From the NCBI RefSeq assembly GCF_000482785.1, contig NZ_AXWS01000013.1, positions 415,708 through 479,707 of the forward strand: a DNA stretch of 64,000 bases. Direction: 5' to 3'. Each line of letters begins with the position of its first letter. Position 1 is the first letter of the stretch. The stretch comes from Derxia gummosa DSM 723 (GTDB lineage Bacteria; Pseudomonadota; Gammaproteobacteria; Burkholderiales; Burkholderiaceae_E). This document shows, one piece after another, positions 26,632 through 34,623 of this stretch. Position numbers and translations under genes: made by a program. The notes under the pieces were generated by a model. That model had not been told where the DNA came from. It saw only the letters and a list, made by a program, of their open reading frames with translations, and did no database searches.

Positions 26632-27921
26632 CTACCTGATGTTCAGCATCTGCGCCGGCAGCCAGAGCGCGATCTGCGGCCAGACCATGACGATCGCCAT
26701 GCCGAGGATGAGCAGCCCGACATAGGGGAGGGTGCCGCCGATGATCTGGCCCATCGGCGCGCGGGTGATGCTCTTGATGGTGAACAGGTTCATGCCCACG
26801 GGCGGCGTGATCTGCGCGAGTTCGAGGTTGATCGTCAGCAGGATCCCGTACCAGATCGGATTGATGCCGAGATGGGCCATGACCGGCATGAGCACCGGCG
26901 TGGTAATCAGGATGATCGCGATCGACTCGAGGAACATGCCGAGCACGAAGATCAGCGCCATCACCGCGACGAGGAAGCCCGCGACGCCCACGTCGAAGGT
27001 CACGACCAGCTCGACGATCTGCTGCGGGATGCGCAGCTTGGTCATCACATGGCCGAACACCGCGGCGGCGCCCACGATCAGGAACAGCATGGCCGAGGTG
27101 CGTGCCGCGTCGATCGCGGCGTCCCACAGCGAGCGTGGGCTGATGCTCCGGTAGGCGAGCGCCGCGACAGCCACCGCCGCGGCCGCGCCGACGGCGGCCG
27201 CCTCGGTCGCGGTGAAGATTCCCGCGTACATGCCGCCGAGCACCATCACCGGCAACGCGAAAGCCCAGGCCGATCCGCGCAGCGCAGTCGCCACTTCGGT
27301 CAGCGAGGCGCGCGGCTCGGTGCGTATGCGCGTCGCGCCGAAACGAGCCATCAGCATGCCGAACACCGCGAAGATCGCCGCCATCATCAGTCCCGGCAGC
27401 ACGCCGGCCATGAACAGGCCGCCGATCGAGGTGTCGCTCACGACGCCATACAGCACCATCGGGCCCGACGGCGGAATCAGGATGCCGAGCGTGCCGCCGG
27501 CTGCCACCATGCCGTAGGCCAGCCTGGGCGGATAACCGAAGCGCACCATCTGCGGGATCGCGACGGCGCCCACCGTGAGTGCCGTCGCCACGCTCGACCC
27601 CGAGATCGCCGCGAAGATCGTGCAGGCGAGGATGGTCGCGAAGCCGAGTCCGCCCGGCAGGTGGCGCGTGAGCGTGTAGGTCGTCTTGTAGAGGTCGTCG
27701 ACGATCCGGCCGCGGATCATCACGTGACCCATGAAGGCGAACAGCGGGATGGTCACGAGCAGGTAGCGGTTGATCTCGCCGAAGATGACCTCGGTGATCG
27801 GCCCGAGGCCGCCCTGGGTCAGCGCGAGCAGCGCACCGCCGTACAGGCCCAGCGCCGCGAAGATCGGCACGCCGGTGAATAGCAGCGCGATGAGGCCGCC
27901 GAGCACGAGGACGATGGTCAT
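26632..27921 (-). CDS. dctM: TRAP transporter large permease
   Basis: A 429-residue DctM protein with 12 to 13 predicted TM helices. Family motifs visible are PLFAFMGHVMIRGRIVDDLY, GSSVATALTVGAVAIPQM and AAGGTLGILIPPSGPMVLYG. It carries out sodium-driven uptake of organic acids with the small permease DctQ and the binding protein DctP. The start ATG at 27921 is only 3 bases from the dctQ stop. Together the three genes form a complete TRAP system for an organic acid in this block. Confidence 0.93.
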   Translation of the reverse strand: MTIVLVLGGLIALLFTGVPIFAALGLYGGALLALTQGGLGPITEVIFGEINRYLLVTIPLFAFMGHVMIRGRIVDDLYKTTYTLTRHLPGGLGFATILACTIFAAISGSSVATALTVGAVAIPQMVRFGYPPRLAYGMVAAGGTLGILIPPSGPMVLYGVVSDTSIGGLFMAGVLPGLMMAAIFAVFGMLMARFGATRIRTEPRASLTEVATALRGSAWAFALPVMVLGGMYAGIFTATEAAAVGAAAAVAVAALAYRSISPRSLWDAAIDAARTSAMLFLIVGAAAVFGHVMTKLRIPQQIVELVVTFDVGVAGFLVAVMALIFVLGMFLESIAIILITTPVLMPVMAHLGINPIWYGILLTINLELAQITPPVGMNLFTIKSITRAPMGQIIGGTLPYVGLLILGMAIVMVWPQIALWLPAQMLNIR

Positions 27922-27924
27922 GGT

Positions 27925-28524
27925 TCAGCCCTCCGCATCGTCGGTGAGCGCGGCCTGCGGATGCGACACCGCGAGCGAGGGCGCGCCGAGCACGAGCCGC
28001 AGCAGGCCCTCGCCCGCGACCAGCGTCATGAGTGCGCCCCCGAGCGGCAGCATCAGCTGCAGCCAGAACACCGGGATGTCGAGCTGGCCGCTGGTCATGA
28101 TCCCGAAGTCGCGCGACGACATCGCCGTCTCCCAGCCGTTGACGACCAGCATCCCCGCCATGAGCAGCGCGGCGACGAGACCGGTGCCCTCGGCGATGCG
28201 GCGCGGCAGGCCGCGCAGGCGGTCCGTCAGCAGGTCCACGCCGATGTGCTCGCCGTGGCGCAGCGCCGGCGCGCCCGCAAGCATCACGACCGCCACGATC
28301 AGGAAGCCGACCGTGTCATCGACCCAGGCCGGCGCGGCATTGAAGGCATAGCGCATGACGACCGCGTAGCAGATCGAGCACAGCGCGATCAGCACGCCGG
28401 TGGCCGCGAGGCCGAGCGAGACGCGCATCGTCACGCCGACGAGGCGCTCGACGACCGCGACGAGGCGCCGACGCGCGCCGGTGGCCGGCAGGCCGGCCGC
28501 GAATTGGTGGGAATGGCTGGACAT
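27925..28524 (-). CDS. dctQ: TRAP transporter small permease
   Basis: A 199-residue DctQ protein with four TM helices. Its core is VVMRYAFNAAPAWVDDTVGF and RHGEHIGVDLLTDRLRGLPR, both family hallmarks. Two starts are possible: GTG at 28548 overlapping the dctP stop as GTGA, or ATG at 28524 behind GGGGGAAA. The ATG is preferred because the GTG has no ribosome site. It pairs with DctM to form the membrane part of the TRAP transporter. Confidence 0.88.
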   Translation of the reverse strand: MSSHSHQFAAGLPATGARRRLVAVVERLVGVTMRVSLGLAATGVLIALCSICYAVVMRYAFNAAPAWVDDTVGFLIVAVVMLAGAPALRHGEHIGVDLLTDRLRGLPRRIAEGTGLVAALLMAGMLVVNGWETAMSSRDFGIMTSGQLDIPVFWLQLMLPLGGALMTLVAGEGLLRLVLGAPSLAVSHPQAALTDDAEG

Positions 28525-28544
28525 GGATGTTTCCCCCGCGTTCG

Positions 28545-29540
28545 TCACAGCTTGCGCACCAGTTCGACGAGCCGCGCGCCATCGGGCGTGCTCTCGACGA
28601 AGGCTTTGATCACCGGCGGCTGCATCACGTCGGCGAGCGCCTTCTCCTGGGCCGGTGTGAGCACCGTCACCTCCATGCCCTTCTCGCGCAGGCGCTTCAC
28701 GTCCTCGGCGGCCACCGAGTTGTCATTCGGCAGCAGGCCGGCTTCGGCCTTGGCGGCGGCCTGGCGCAGCGCGGCCTGGAGGTCGGCCGGCAGCTTCGCC
28801 CACCATGCCGGATTGACGACGAGGTTGTCGTACACGGTCTGGAAGGCGCAGGCGACACCGTACTTCTGCACCTCGTAGTAGCGGCGCGAATGGCCGGCGG
28901 CGACGCCGGTCACGCCAGCGTCGATGACGCCCGATTGCAGCGCCTGGTAGACCTCCGAGCCGGGCATCGTCACCGGTGTCGCGCCCATCGCCGCGAAGCC
29001 GTGATCCACCAGCTTGCTGAAGCCGCGGATCTTCACGCCGCGGAAATCGGCCGGCGCAATCAGCGGCGCCTTCGACGAGGTGAACAGCGCGTCGTTCGCA
29101 TCGACCAGCCACGCGAGGTTGCGCACGCCCGTGGCTTCCAGCTTGCCGTCGAGCAGCTTGGCCGCCTCCGAGCCGGGGAAGCGCCGGAGCTGGTCGGCGC
29201 GCGCGATCAGGAAGGGGATGCTCGACAGGTTCATCTCGGGCACGGTGCTGCCCCAGGTGAAGTTGCTGATGACGGCCGCCTCGACCTGGCCGCGTGCCAC
29301 CGCGGCATGGTTCTGGTTGGCCTTGTAGAGCTGCTCGGCGCCGAATACCTGCACCTCGACGCGGCCGCCGGTCGCGGCGCGCGCGTCGCTCGCAAAGCTC
29401 TCCATCGCCTTCGCGACCTGGTGCAGCGGCGGGAACTGGTGGCTGATGCGCATCGTGTAGTCGGCGGCCTGCGCGTGGCCGGCGACCACGCAGCAGGCGA
29501 ACGCGAGCAGGTGGCGGCGAAGTGGCCGGAACGGGTTCAT
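28545..29540 (-). CDS. dctP: TRAP transporter periplasmic binding protein
   Basis: A 331-residue DctP protein. The signal peptide (LLAFACCVVAGHAQA) is followed by ADYTMRISHQFPPLHQVAKA and the ligand-site region FRGVKIRGFSKLVDHGFAAM, with R near the position that binds the substrate carboxylate in this family. The start has GGGAGGAGA in front of the ATG at 29540. The ligand is an organic acid; the neighbouring CoA-transferase and HMG-CoA lyase suggest a branched dicarboxylate. Confidence 0.92.
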   Translation of the reverse strand: MNPFRPLRRHLLAFACCVVAGHAQAADYTMRISHQFPPLHQVAKAMESFASDARAATGGRVEVQVFGAEQLYKANQNHAAVARGQVEAAVISNFTWGSTVPEMNLSSIPFLIARADQLRRFPGSEAAKLLDGKLEATGVRNLAWLVDANDALFTSSKAPLIAPADFRGVKIRGFSKLVDHGFAAMGATPVTMPGSEVYQALQSGVIDAGVTGVAAGHSRRYYEVQKYGVACAFQTVYDNLVVNPAWWAKLPADLQAALRQAAAKAEAGLLPNDNSVAAEDVKRLREKGMEVTVLTPAQEKALADVMQPPVIKAFVESTPDGARLVELVRKL

Positions 29541-29613
29541 GCGGGTCTCCTCCCTGTCGGAGTTTTTTCGAATGGAATGCGGAGACCCCGCCGGGCGCCG
29601 GCGGGGCCGGACG

Positions 29614-31074
29614 TCAGCGCGCGGCGCGCGCCGACAGCGCCTCGAGCGACTGTCCCCGGGTACGCGGCCCGAACAGGCCGATCGCGAGCATCACGATCGC
29701 CATCGCGGCCGAGATGAGCAGGAACACCGCCGGTGTGCCGGCCGCGCCGAGCACCCAGGCGATCACGAACGAGGTCGCGATCGACGACAGCCGGCTGAAC
29801 GAGTAGACGAAGCCGACGGCGCGGGCGCGGATGGCCGTCGGGAACAGCTCCTGCTGATAGGTGTGGTAGGTGAACGAGAGGATGTTGCCGGCCAGCGTCA
29901 GGCCGATCCCGAGGCTCACGACGAGCACCGGCGCGGCCGCCTGCGACAGCAGCAGCCCGCACGCCATGTTGGTGGCGGCCATCGCGACGATGACGTGCTT
30001 GCGCTCGAAGCGGTCGGCGATGACCAGGCCGAGCAGCGGCCCGAGCGGCGCGGCGAGCGCCATGAGCGAGCTGTAGAGCAGTCCCGAGGTCACGGTCACG
30101 CCGTGATGCACGAGCAGCGTCGGCACCCAGTTGATGAAGCCGTAGTAGCCAACGGTCTGGAATACGTGGAAGGCAATCAGCATCAGCGTGCGGCGGCGCA
30201 GCGGCGGTGCCCACAGGTCGGCGAAGCGGCCCTCGACCGAGGCCGGCGCGGCAACGGGTTCGCCCGGCGCCGGCAGCGCCCGGCCACCGAGATCGATGCG
30301 GGTACGGCGCTCCATCTCGCGCAGCACGGCGTCAGCTTCGGCCAGCCGGCCGCGCGAGGCGAGCCAGCGCGGGCTTTCCGGCAGGCCGCGACGCACGAAC
30401 CAGACGAACACCGCGCCATGGCAACCGAGCAGCACGACCCAGCGCCAGCCCTCGAGCCCGAGGATGCGCTCGGGAATCAGCGCCCACGAGATGAATGCGA
30501 CGACCGGCATCGCGGTGAAGCCGATGGCCTGCGCCGCCGCCATTGCCCGGCCACGCATGTGGCGCGGCGACAGCTCGGCGATGTAGGTGCCGAGCGTGAC
30601 GATCTCGACGCCGATGCCGATCCCGACGAGAAAGCGGCACACGAGGATGCCGGTCGCGGTCGTCTGCAGCACCATGTGAAGGTTGGCGAGCGCATAGCCG
30701 AGCAGCGACCACGTGAAGATCGCGCGCCGCCCGTAGCGGTCGGCGAGCTGGCCGCAGAAGCAGGTGCCGACGAACAGACCCAGCGCGAGCGCGGCCATGA
30801 AGCTCGCGATGCCCGGCTGTCCGGACACCGTGCCGGCCCCTGCGAACAGGCCCGCGCGCACGAGACCCGGCGCGACATAGCCGCTGAAGAACAGGTCGTA
30901 CATCTCGAAGAACATGCCGAAGCCGAGCAGCACGATCAGGCGCCACTGGCTGCGGGTGGCGGGCAGGCGGTCGAGCCGGGCGGCGATCTGGCCGGTGTCG
31001 ACACTGCCGTCGGTTGGCACGGCCACGTTCGCGCCGAAGGCGTCGGACAGGCCGAGGAGGTTTGCGTTTGCCAT
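29614..31074 (-). CDS. MFS transporter, metabolite:H+ symporter type
   Basis: A 486-residue 12-TM major facilitator protein. The first helix GFGMFFEMYDLFFSGYVAPG, the loop motif GQLADRYGRRAIFTWSLLGY and AELSPRHMRGRAMAAAQAIG place it in the sugar/organic-acid symporter branch. The ATG at 31074 with GGAGACC in front is chosen over an upstream TTG. It adds a second transporter to the operon beside the TRAP system, so perhaps two related acids, or an acid and its product, are handled. It lies 114 bases downstream of the CoA-transferase gene. Confidence 0.85.
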   Translation of the reverse strand: MANANLLGLSDAFGANVAVPTDGSVDTGQIAARLDRLPATRSQWRLIVLLGFGMFFEMYDLFFSGYVAPGLVRAGLFAGAGTVSGQPGIASFMAALALGLFVGTCFCGQLADRYGRRAIFTWSLLGYALANLHMVLQTTATGILVCRFLVGIGIGVEIVTLGTYIAELSPRHMRGRAMAAAQAIGFTAMPVVAFISWALIPERILGLEGWRWVVLLGCHGAVFVWFVRRGLPESPRWLASRGRLAEADAVLREMERRTRIDLGGRALPAPGEPVAAPASVEGRFADLWAPPLRRRTLMLIAFHVFQTVGYYGFINWVPTLLVHHGVTVTSGLLYSSLMALAAPLGPLLGLVIADRFERKHVIVAMAATNMACGLLLSQAAAPVLVVSLGIGLTLAGNILSFTYHTYQQELFPTAIRARAVGFVYSFSRLSSIATSFVIAWVLGAAGTPAVFLLISAAMAIVMLAIGLFGPRTRGQSLEALSARAAR

Positions 31075-31188
31075 GCTGGTCTCCGTTGGCAACAGGCGGT
31101 GGGGGAAGGTCCGGGCCCGGAGGCTCGTGGCGGCCTTTGTGAGGGGAGCCCGGAAACCAGGATCGGGATGGAGGCGCGGGGCGGCCGG

Positions 31189-32358
31189 TCAGGCGGCGCG
31201 GGGTCGCCGTGCCGCGAGGCCCGCAAGCACTTCGCCGGTGTGCTCGCCGATCGCGGGGATCGGGCGCTGCACGCCGGGGCGCTGACCGTTCATGAGCAGC
31301 GGCAGCAGCACGGCGCGGGTCTCGCCGCCGTCCTCGGTGCCCATCGGCACGAGGCCGCCGCTCTCGATCAGGTGGGGATCGCTCACGAGCTGGTCAGGGC
31401 GGCGGATCGGCGCGAAGGGCAACTGGGCCGCGTCGAGCTTCGCGGCGAGTTCGCTGGCGTCGTGGCCGGCGAGGATCGCGCCGAGCCGCGCGAGCAGCTG
31501 CGGGCGCACCGCGACGCGCTCGGCGTTGGTGCGCAGGCCCTCCTCGTGGGCGAGTCCGGGATGACCGATCACCTCGCACAGCGTGACCCACTGGCGGTCG
31601 CTCACCGCGGCGATGAACAGCTGCTCGCCACCCGCAAGCGTGAACACGTCGTACACGCTCCAGGCCGACACGCGCGACGGCATCGGCGGCGCGGGCTGGC
31701 CCGTCATGAGGAACTGCTGCATGTGCTGGGCGGCGAGGAAGACGCAGTTCTCGTACAGCGCCGACTGGATCGGCTGGCCACGCCCGGTGCGCTGGCGCTC
31801 GACCAGCGCGGCGAGCACGCCGATCGCGCCGAACATTCCGCCCATGATGTCGTTGACCGAGGTGCCCGCGCGCAGCGGCCGGCCCTCGGGACCGGTCATG
31901 TAGGCGAGGCCGCCCATCATCTGCACCACCTCGTCGAGCGCGAGCCGATCCTCGTACGGGCCGGGCAGGAAGCCCTTGTGCGCGACATGGATGAGGTGCG
32001 GAAACTCGGCGCACAGCGCGCGCTCGCCGAGGCCCAGGCTCTCCATGAGGCCGGGGCGGAAGTTCTCGATCATCACGTCGGCGCCGGCGACGAGCTCCTT
32101 TGCGGTCGCGCGGCCCTCCGGAGTCTGGAGGTCGAGGACGATGCTCTTCTTGTTGCGATTGAAGCTGCGGAAGAAGCCGATGCCGAGGCCGGGCAGCTTG
32201 CGGGTCTTGTCGCCGCCGGGCGGCTCGACCTTGATGACCTCGGCGCCGAGATCGGCCAGGATCATTCCGCAGGTCGGGCCCATGACCATGTGGGTGAATT
32301 CGATGACGCGGACGCCGTCGAGCGGGAGGCGGCGGGCGGGAGCGGGTGTGGCGGGCAT
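31189..32358 (-). CDS. CaiB/BaiF-type (family III) CoA-transferase
   Basis: A 389-residue family III CoA-transferase. The N-terminal ILADLGAEVIKVEPPGGDKT and the catalytic Asp (D170 in GTSVNDIMGG) are intact, as is the FNRNKKSIVLDLQTPEGRA signature. It would activate a carboxylic acid with a CoA donor such as succinyl-CoA. In mammals a family III enzyme (SUGCT) does this for glutarate and 3-hydroxy-3-methylglutarate. The preferred ATG at 32358 follows AGGAA; an ATG at 32373 overlapping the lyase stop (TGATG) has no ribosome site. It lies next to the HMG-CoA lyase gene. Confidence 0.88.
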   Translation of the reverse strand: MPATPAPARRLPLDGVRVIEFTHMVMGPTCGMILADLGAEVIKVEPPGGDKTRKLPGLGIGFFRSFNRNKKSIVLDLQTPEGRATAKELVAGADVMIENFRPGLMESLGLGERALCAEFPHLIHVAHKGFLPGPYEDRLALDEVVQMMGGLAYMTGPEGRPLRAGTSVNDIMGGMFGAIGVLAALVERQRTGRGQPIQSALYENCVFLAAQHMQQFLMTGQPAPPMPSRVSAWSVYDVFTLAGGEQLFIAAVSDRQWVTLCEVIGHPGLAHEEGLRTNAERVAVRPQLLARLGAILAGHDASELAAKLDAAQLPFAPIRRPDQLVSDPHLIESGGLVPMGTEDGGETRAVLLPLLMNGQRPGVQRPIPAIGEHTGEVLAGLAARRPRAA

Positions 32359-32372
32359 GGTGGCTTCCTGCA

Positions 32373-33410
32373 TCAGCTGTGGAGGGACGCGGCGGCGGAT
32401 GGCGCGGTCACGGCAGCGGGCGTGGCGAGAGCCGCCGATGGCAGGCCGCCCGCGACGTCGGTGCTGCCCGCGTCGGTCGCGTCGGCGCCGAAGGTGCGCG
32501 GCAGGCCGGCGCGCCAGAGCGTGCCGTGCAGCGGCTGGCCGTCGAGCCAGTGCGCGATGCGAGCGCGCAGCGCGAGCAGCGCCGGCAGGTCGAGGCCGGT
32601 ATCGATGCCCATCGCGGCGAGCATGTAGGCGAGGTCTTCGGTGCTCGCGTTGCCGCTCGCGCCGGGCGCATGCGGGCAGCCGCCGATACCGGCGAGCGAG
32701 GCATCGAAGCGCGTGACGCCGACGTCGAGCGCGGCAAGCGCGTTCGCGAGACCGAGGCCGCGCGTGTCGTGGAAGTGGGCGTACGAGAAGCGTTCGCCCG
32801 CGAGGTCGAGCGCGGCCGCGAACAGCCGGCGCACCGCGGCCGGGGCGGCATAGCCGACGGTGTCGGCGAGCGAGACGCTGTCGGCGCCCGCATCGAGCGC
32901 GGCGCGCAGCAGGCGCAGCACCTCGGCCTCGGGCACGGCGCCCTGGAGCGTGCAGCCGAAGGCGGTGCCGATGCCGGCCTCGATGCGCATCGCCGAGCCG
33001 GCCGCGTCGCGCGCGGCGACGATGGCGCGCAGCTGCGCGACCATCTCGTCGGGCGTGCGGCGCACGTTGGCCAGGCTGTGCGCATGGCTGGCCGAGATCG
33101 GCAGCACGACCGCGTCGGCGCCGGTCTCGATCGCGCGCTCGGCGCCCTTGAGATTGGGCACGAGCACCGACACCGTCAGGCCCGGCAGCGTCCTGGCATG
33201 AGCGACGAGTTCGGCCGTGTCGGCGAGCTGGGGCAGCAGCCTGGCCGGCACGTAGGAGCCGACCTCGATCGCGCGCTGGCCGGCGTCATAGGCGGCGCCG
33301 ATCCACGCGAGCTTGTGCGCGGTCGGCAGCACGACGGGCAGTGACTGGAGCCCGTCGCGCAGTCCGACTTCGCGGATGTGCGCCCGGCGGGCAGGGGAAG
33401 GTGACGACAT
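32373..33410 (-). CDS. mvaB: Hydroxymethylglutaryl-CoA lyase family
   Basis: A 345-residue TIM-barrel lyase. R18-D19 (EVGLRDGLQ), the metal ligands H212 and H214 (YAHFHDTRG) and the flexible active-site loop Cys C245 (GCPHAPGASGN) all match HMG-CoA lyase, which splits 3-hydroxy-3-methylglutaryl-CoA into acetyl-CoA and acetoacetate. A related acyl-CoA substrate is possible. It ends in an Ala/Thr-rich tail of about 40 residues not found in standard enzymes. It is the first gene of the acid-utilisation operon and is divergent from a LysR gene across a gap with two LysR-type boxes. Confidence 0.86.
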   Translation of the reverse strand: MSSPSPARRAHIREVGLRDGLQSLPVVLPTAHKLAWIGAAYDAGQRAIEVGSYVPARLLPQLADTAELVAHARTLPGLTVSVLVPNLKGAERAIETGADAVVLPISASHAHSLANVRRTPDEMVAQLRAIVAARDAAGSAMRIEAGIGTAFGCTLQGAVPEAEVLRLLRAALDAGADSVSLADTVGYAAPAAVRRLFAAALDLAGERFSYAHFHDTRGLGLANALAALDVGVTRFDASLAGIGGCPHAPGASGNASTEDLAYMLAAMGIDTGLDLPALLALRARIAHWLDGQPLHGTLWRAGLPRTFGADATDAGSTDVAGGLPSAALATPAAVTAPSAAASLHS

Positions 33411-33491
33411 CGCTCGGCTCCTCGCATCGGGTCGGGCATTCGGCGCGTGAATGGCCGGCATGCCCTGTTGTGATGGCGACGGATGATGTCG

Positions 33492-33506
33492 GTTCCGATC
33501 GGGAGT
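33492..33506. promoter_or_regulatory. LysR-type half box GTTCC-GATCG-GGAGT (imperfect)
   Basis: It resembles the perfect box at 33533-33547 and its centre lies 41 bases from that of the second site, four helical turns. Such paired sites are usual for LysR tetramers, where one site is the recognition site and the other the activation site. Confidence 0.5.
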
Positions 33507-33532
33507 GGTTACGCTATTTCGGAACCACATTC

Positions 33533-33547
33533 GTTCCGACTGGGAAC
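33533..33547. promoter_or_regulatory. LysR-type operator GTTCC-GACTG-GGAAC
   Basis: A perfect inverted repeat with T-N11-A spacing, 34 bases before the LysR ATG. GGAAC at 33521-33525 and GTGGTT/AACCAC at 33505-33528 add further overlapping symmetry. It is the likely binding site for the divergent LysR that controls the HMG-CoA lyase operon. Confidence 0.62.
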
Positions 33548-33581
33548 GACAATTGGGTAAACCCCAGACTTGAGGTCAGGT

Positions 33582-34496
33582 ATGGCACGTGTCTTCGATC
33601 CGGTGTCGCTGCGGCTTTTCGTGGCTGTGTGCGAGGAGGGCAGCATCGCTCGGGCGGCCGAACGCGAGGCGATCGTGCCGTCGGCGATCAGCAAGCGCCT
33701 GGCGGCGCTGGAAGGCGACATCGGCGTGAGCCTGCTGGCGCGCGGCAAGGGCCGCCTGGTGCCGACGCCGGCCGGCGACGCGCTGCTGCGCCAGTCGCGC
33801 GAGCTGCTGCGGCTCATGGAGCGCATGCATGCCGAACTGAGCGAATTCGGCACGGGCGTGCAGGTGAACCTGCGCGTGCTCGTGAGCCTGTCGGTCATCT
33901 CCGAAAGTCTGCCCGACGACATCAGCGCCTTTCTGGCGATGCATCCGCAGGTCCGCGTGAACATCGAGGAGAAGACGAGCGGCGAGATCGCGCGCGGGGT
34001 GCGCGAGGGCACGGCCGACTTCGGCGTGTGCTGGAACGCGATCGATCTGACGGGGCTGGAGACGCGGGACTACCGCAGCGACCGCGTCTGGCTGGTCGTG
34101 CATCCGGGCCATGCGCTCGCGGGACGCGGCTCGGTGCCGTTCCGCGACACGCTCGACTACGAAAGCATCGGCGTGATGCCCGATTCGATCATGGAAGCGA
34201 TGCTGCGCCGTCTGTGTGCGGCCGAGGGGCGGGTGCGCGTACCGCGCGTGGTCGTGTCGACCTTCGACGCCGCCTGCCGCGCGGTCGCGGCCAATCTCGG
34301 CATCGCGGTGCTGCCGGGCGAGGTGGCGGCGCCCTTCGTGCAGACACTCGGCCTGCGCATGGTGCGGCTCGACGACGCCTGGGCGCGACGCCAGTTCGTC
34401 GTGGCGATGCGGTCGAGCGCGGGGCTGTCGGCAACAGCGCGCGAGCTGGTCGAGCACCTCTGCCAACGCGCGCGCAGGCCCGATGAGGTGGCTTGA
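33582..34496 (+). CDS. LysR-family regulator of the acid-utilisation operon
   Basis: A 304-residue LysR regulator. The HTH is EEGSIARAAEREAIVPSAIS with SKRLAALEGDIGVSLLARGK. The effector domain holds NLRVLVSLSVISESLPDDIS and later VVVSTFDAACRAVAANLGIA. The start is ATG at 33582 rather than the in-frame TTG at 33570. It is divergent from the HMG-CoA lyase gene over 171 bases that hold two LysR-type boxes. The hpd operon begins 127 bases downstream in the same direction, so it could also influence that operon, but the AT-rich spacer points to a separate hpd promoter. Confidence 0.88.
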   Translation: MARVFDPVSLRLFVAVCEEGSIARAAEREAIVPSAISKRLAALEGDIGVSLLARGKGRLVPTPAGDALLRQSRELLRLMERMHAELSEFGTGVQVNLRVLVSLSVISESLPDDISAFLAMHPQVRVNIEEKTSGEIARGVREGTADFGVCWNAIDLTGLETRDYRSDRVWLVVHPGHALAGRGSVPFRDTLDYESIGVMPDSIMEAMLRRLCAAEGRVRVPRVVVSTFDAACRAVAANLGIAVLPGEVAAPFVQTLGLRMVRLDDAWARRQFVVAMRSSAGLSATARELVEHLCQRARRPDEVA

Positions 34497-34505
34497 GCCG
34501 CGCGC

Positions 34506-34544
34506 GAATCGTTCGATTCTTTCGGCATTGAATTTCGATTCTTT
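34506..34544. promoter_or_regulatory. Operator-like repeats upstream of hpd
   Basis: GAATCG-TT-CGATTC (34506-34519) is an inverted repeat. The 11-mer TTCGATTCTTT occurs twice, at 34512-34522 and 34534-34544, exactly 22 bases or two helical turns apart. The block sits in an AT-rich spacer 80 to 118 bases before the hpd start and looks like tandem regulator sites. A run of seven T's follows close by. Confidence 0.5.
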
Positions 34545-34611
34545 GTGCTTTTTTTGAACAAGAACGGTTCCTAGAGTCGCGTCCATTCCCGCCGCCGGCG
34601 GCATGTCCATC

Positions 34612-34617
34612 AAGGAG
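34612..34617 (+). promoter_or_regulatory. Ribosome-binding site deciding the hpd start
   Basis: AAGGAG lies 6 bases before GTG at 34624. The upstream in-frame ATG at 34603 would place this site inside the coding region and has no ribosome site of its own, so GTG is taken as the start. Confidence 0.7.
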
Positions 34618-34623
34618 ACGCGA

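Noticed and set aside
29551-29569. CTCC...GGAG followed by six T's, resembling a terminator on the plus strand
   Set aside because: All nearby genes run on the minus strand, and the same bases form the ribosome site and leader of the dctP gene.
34546-34556. Run of T's after the LysR gene as its terminator
   Set aside because: The only possible stem before it is short and full of internal loops; the region fits better as hpd promoter DNA.
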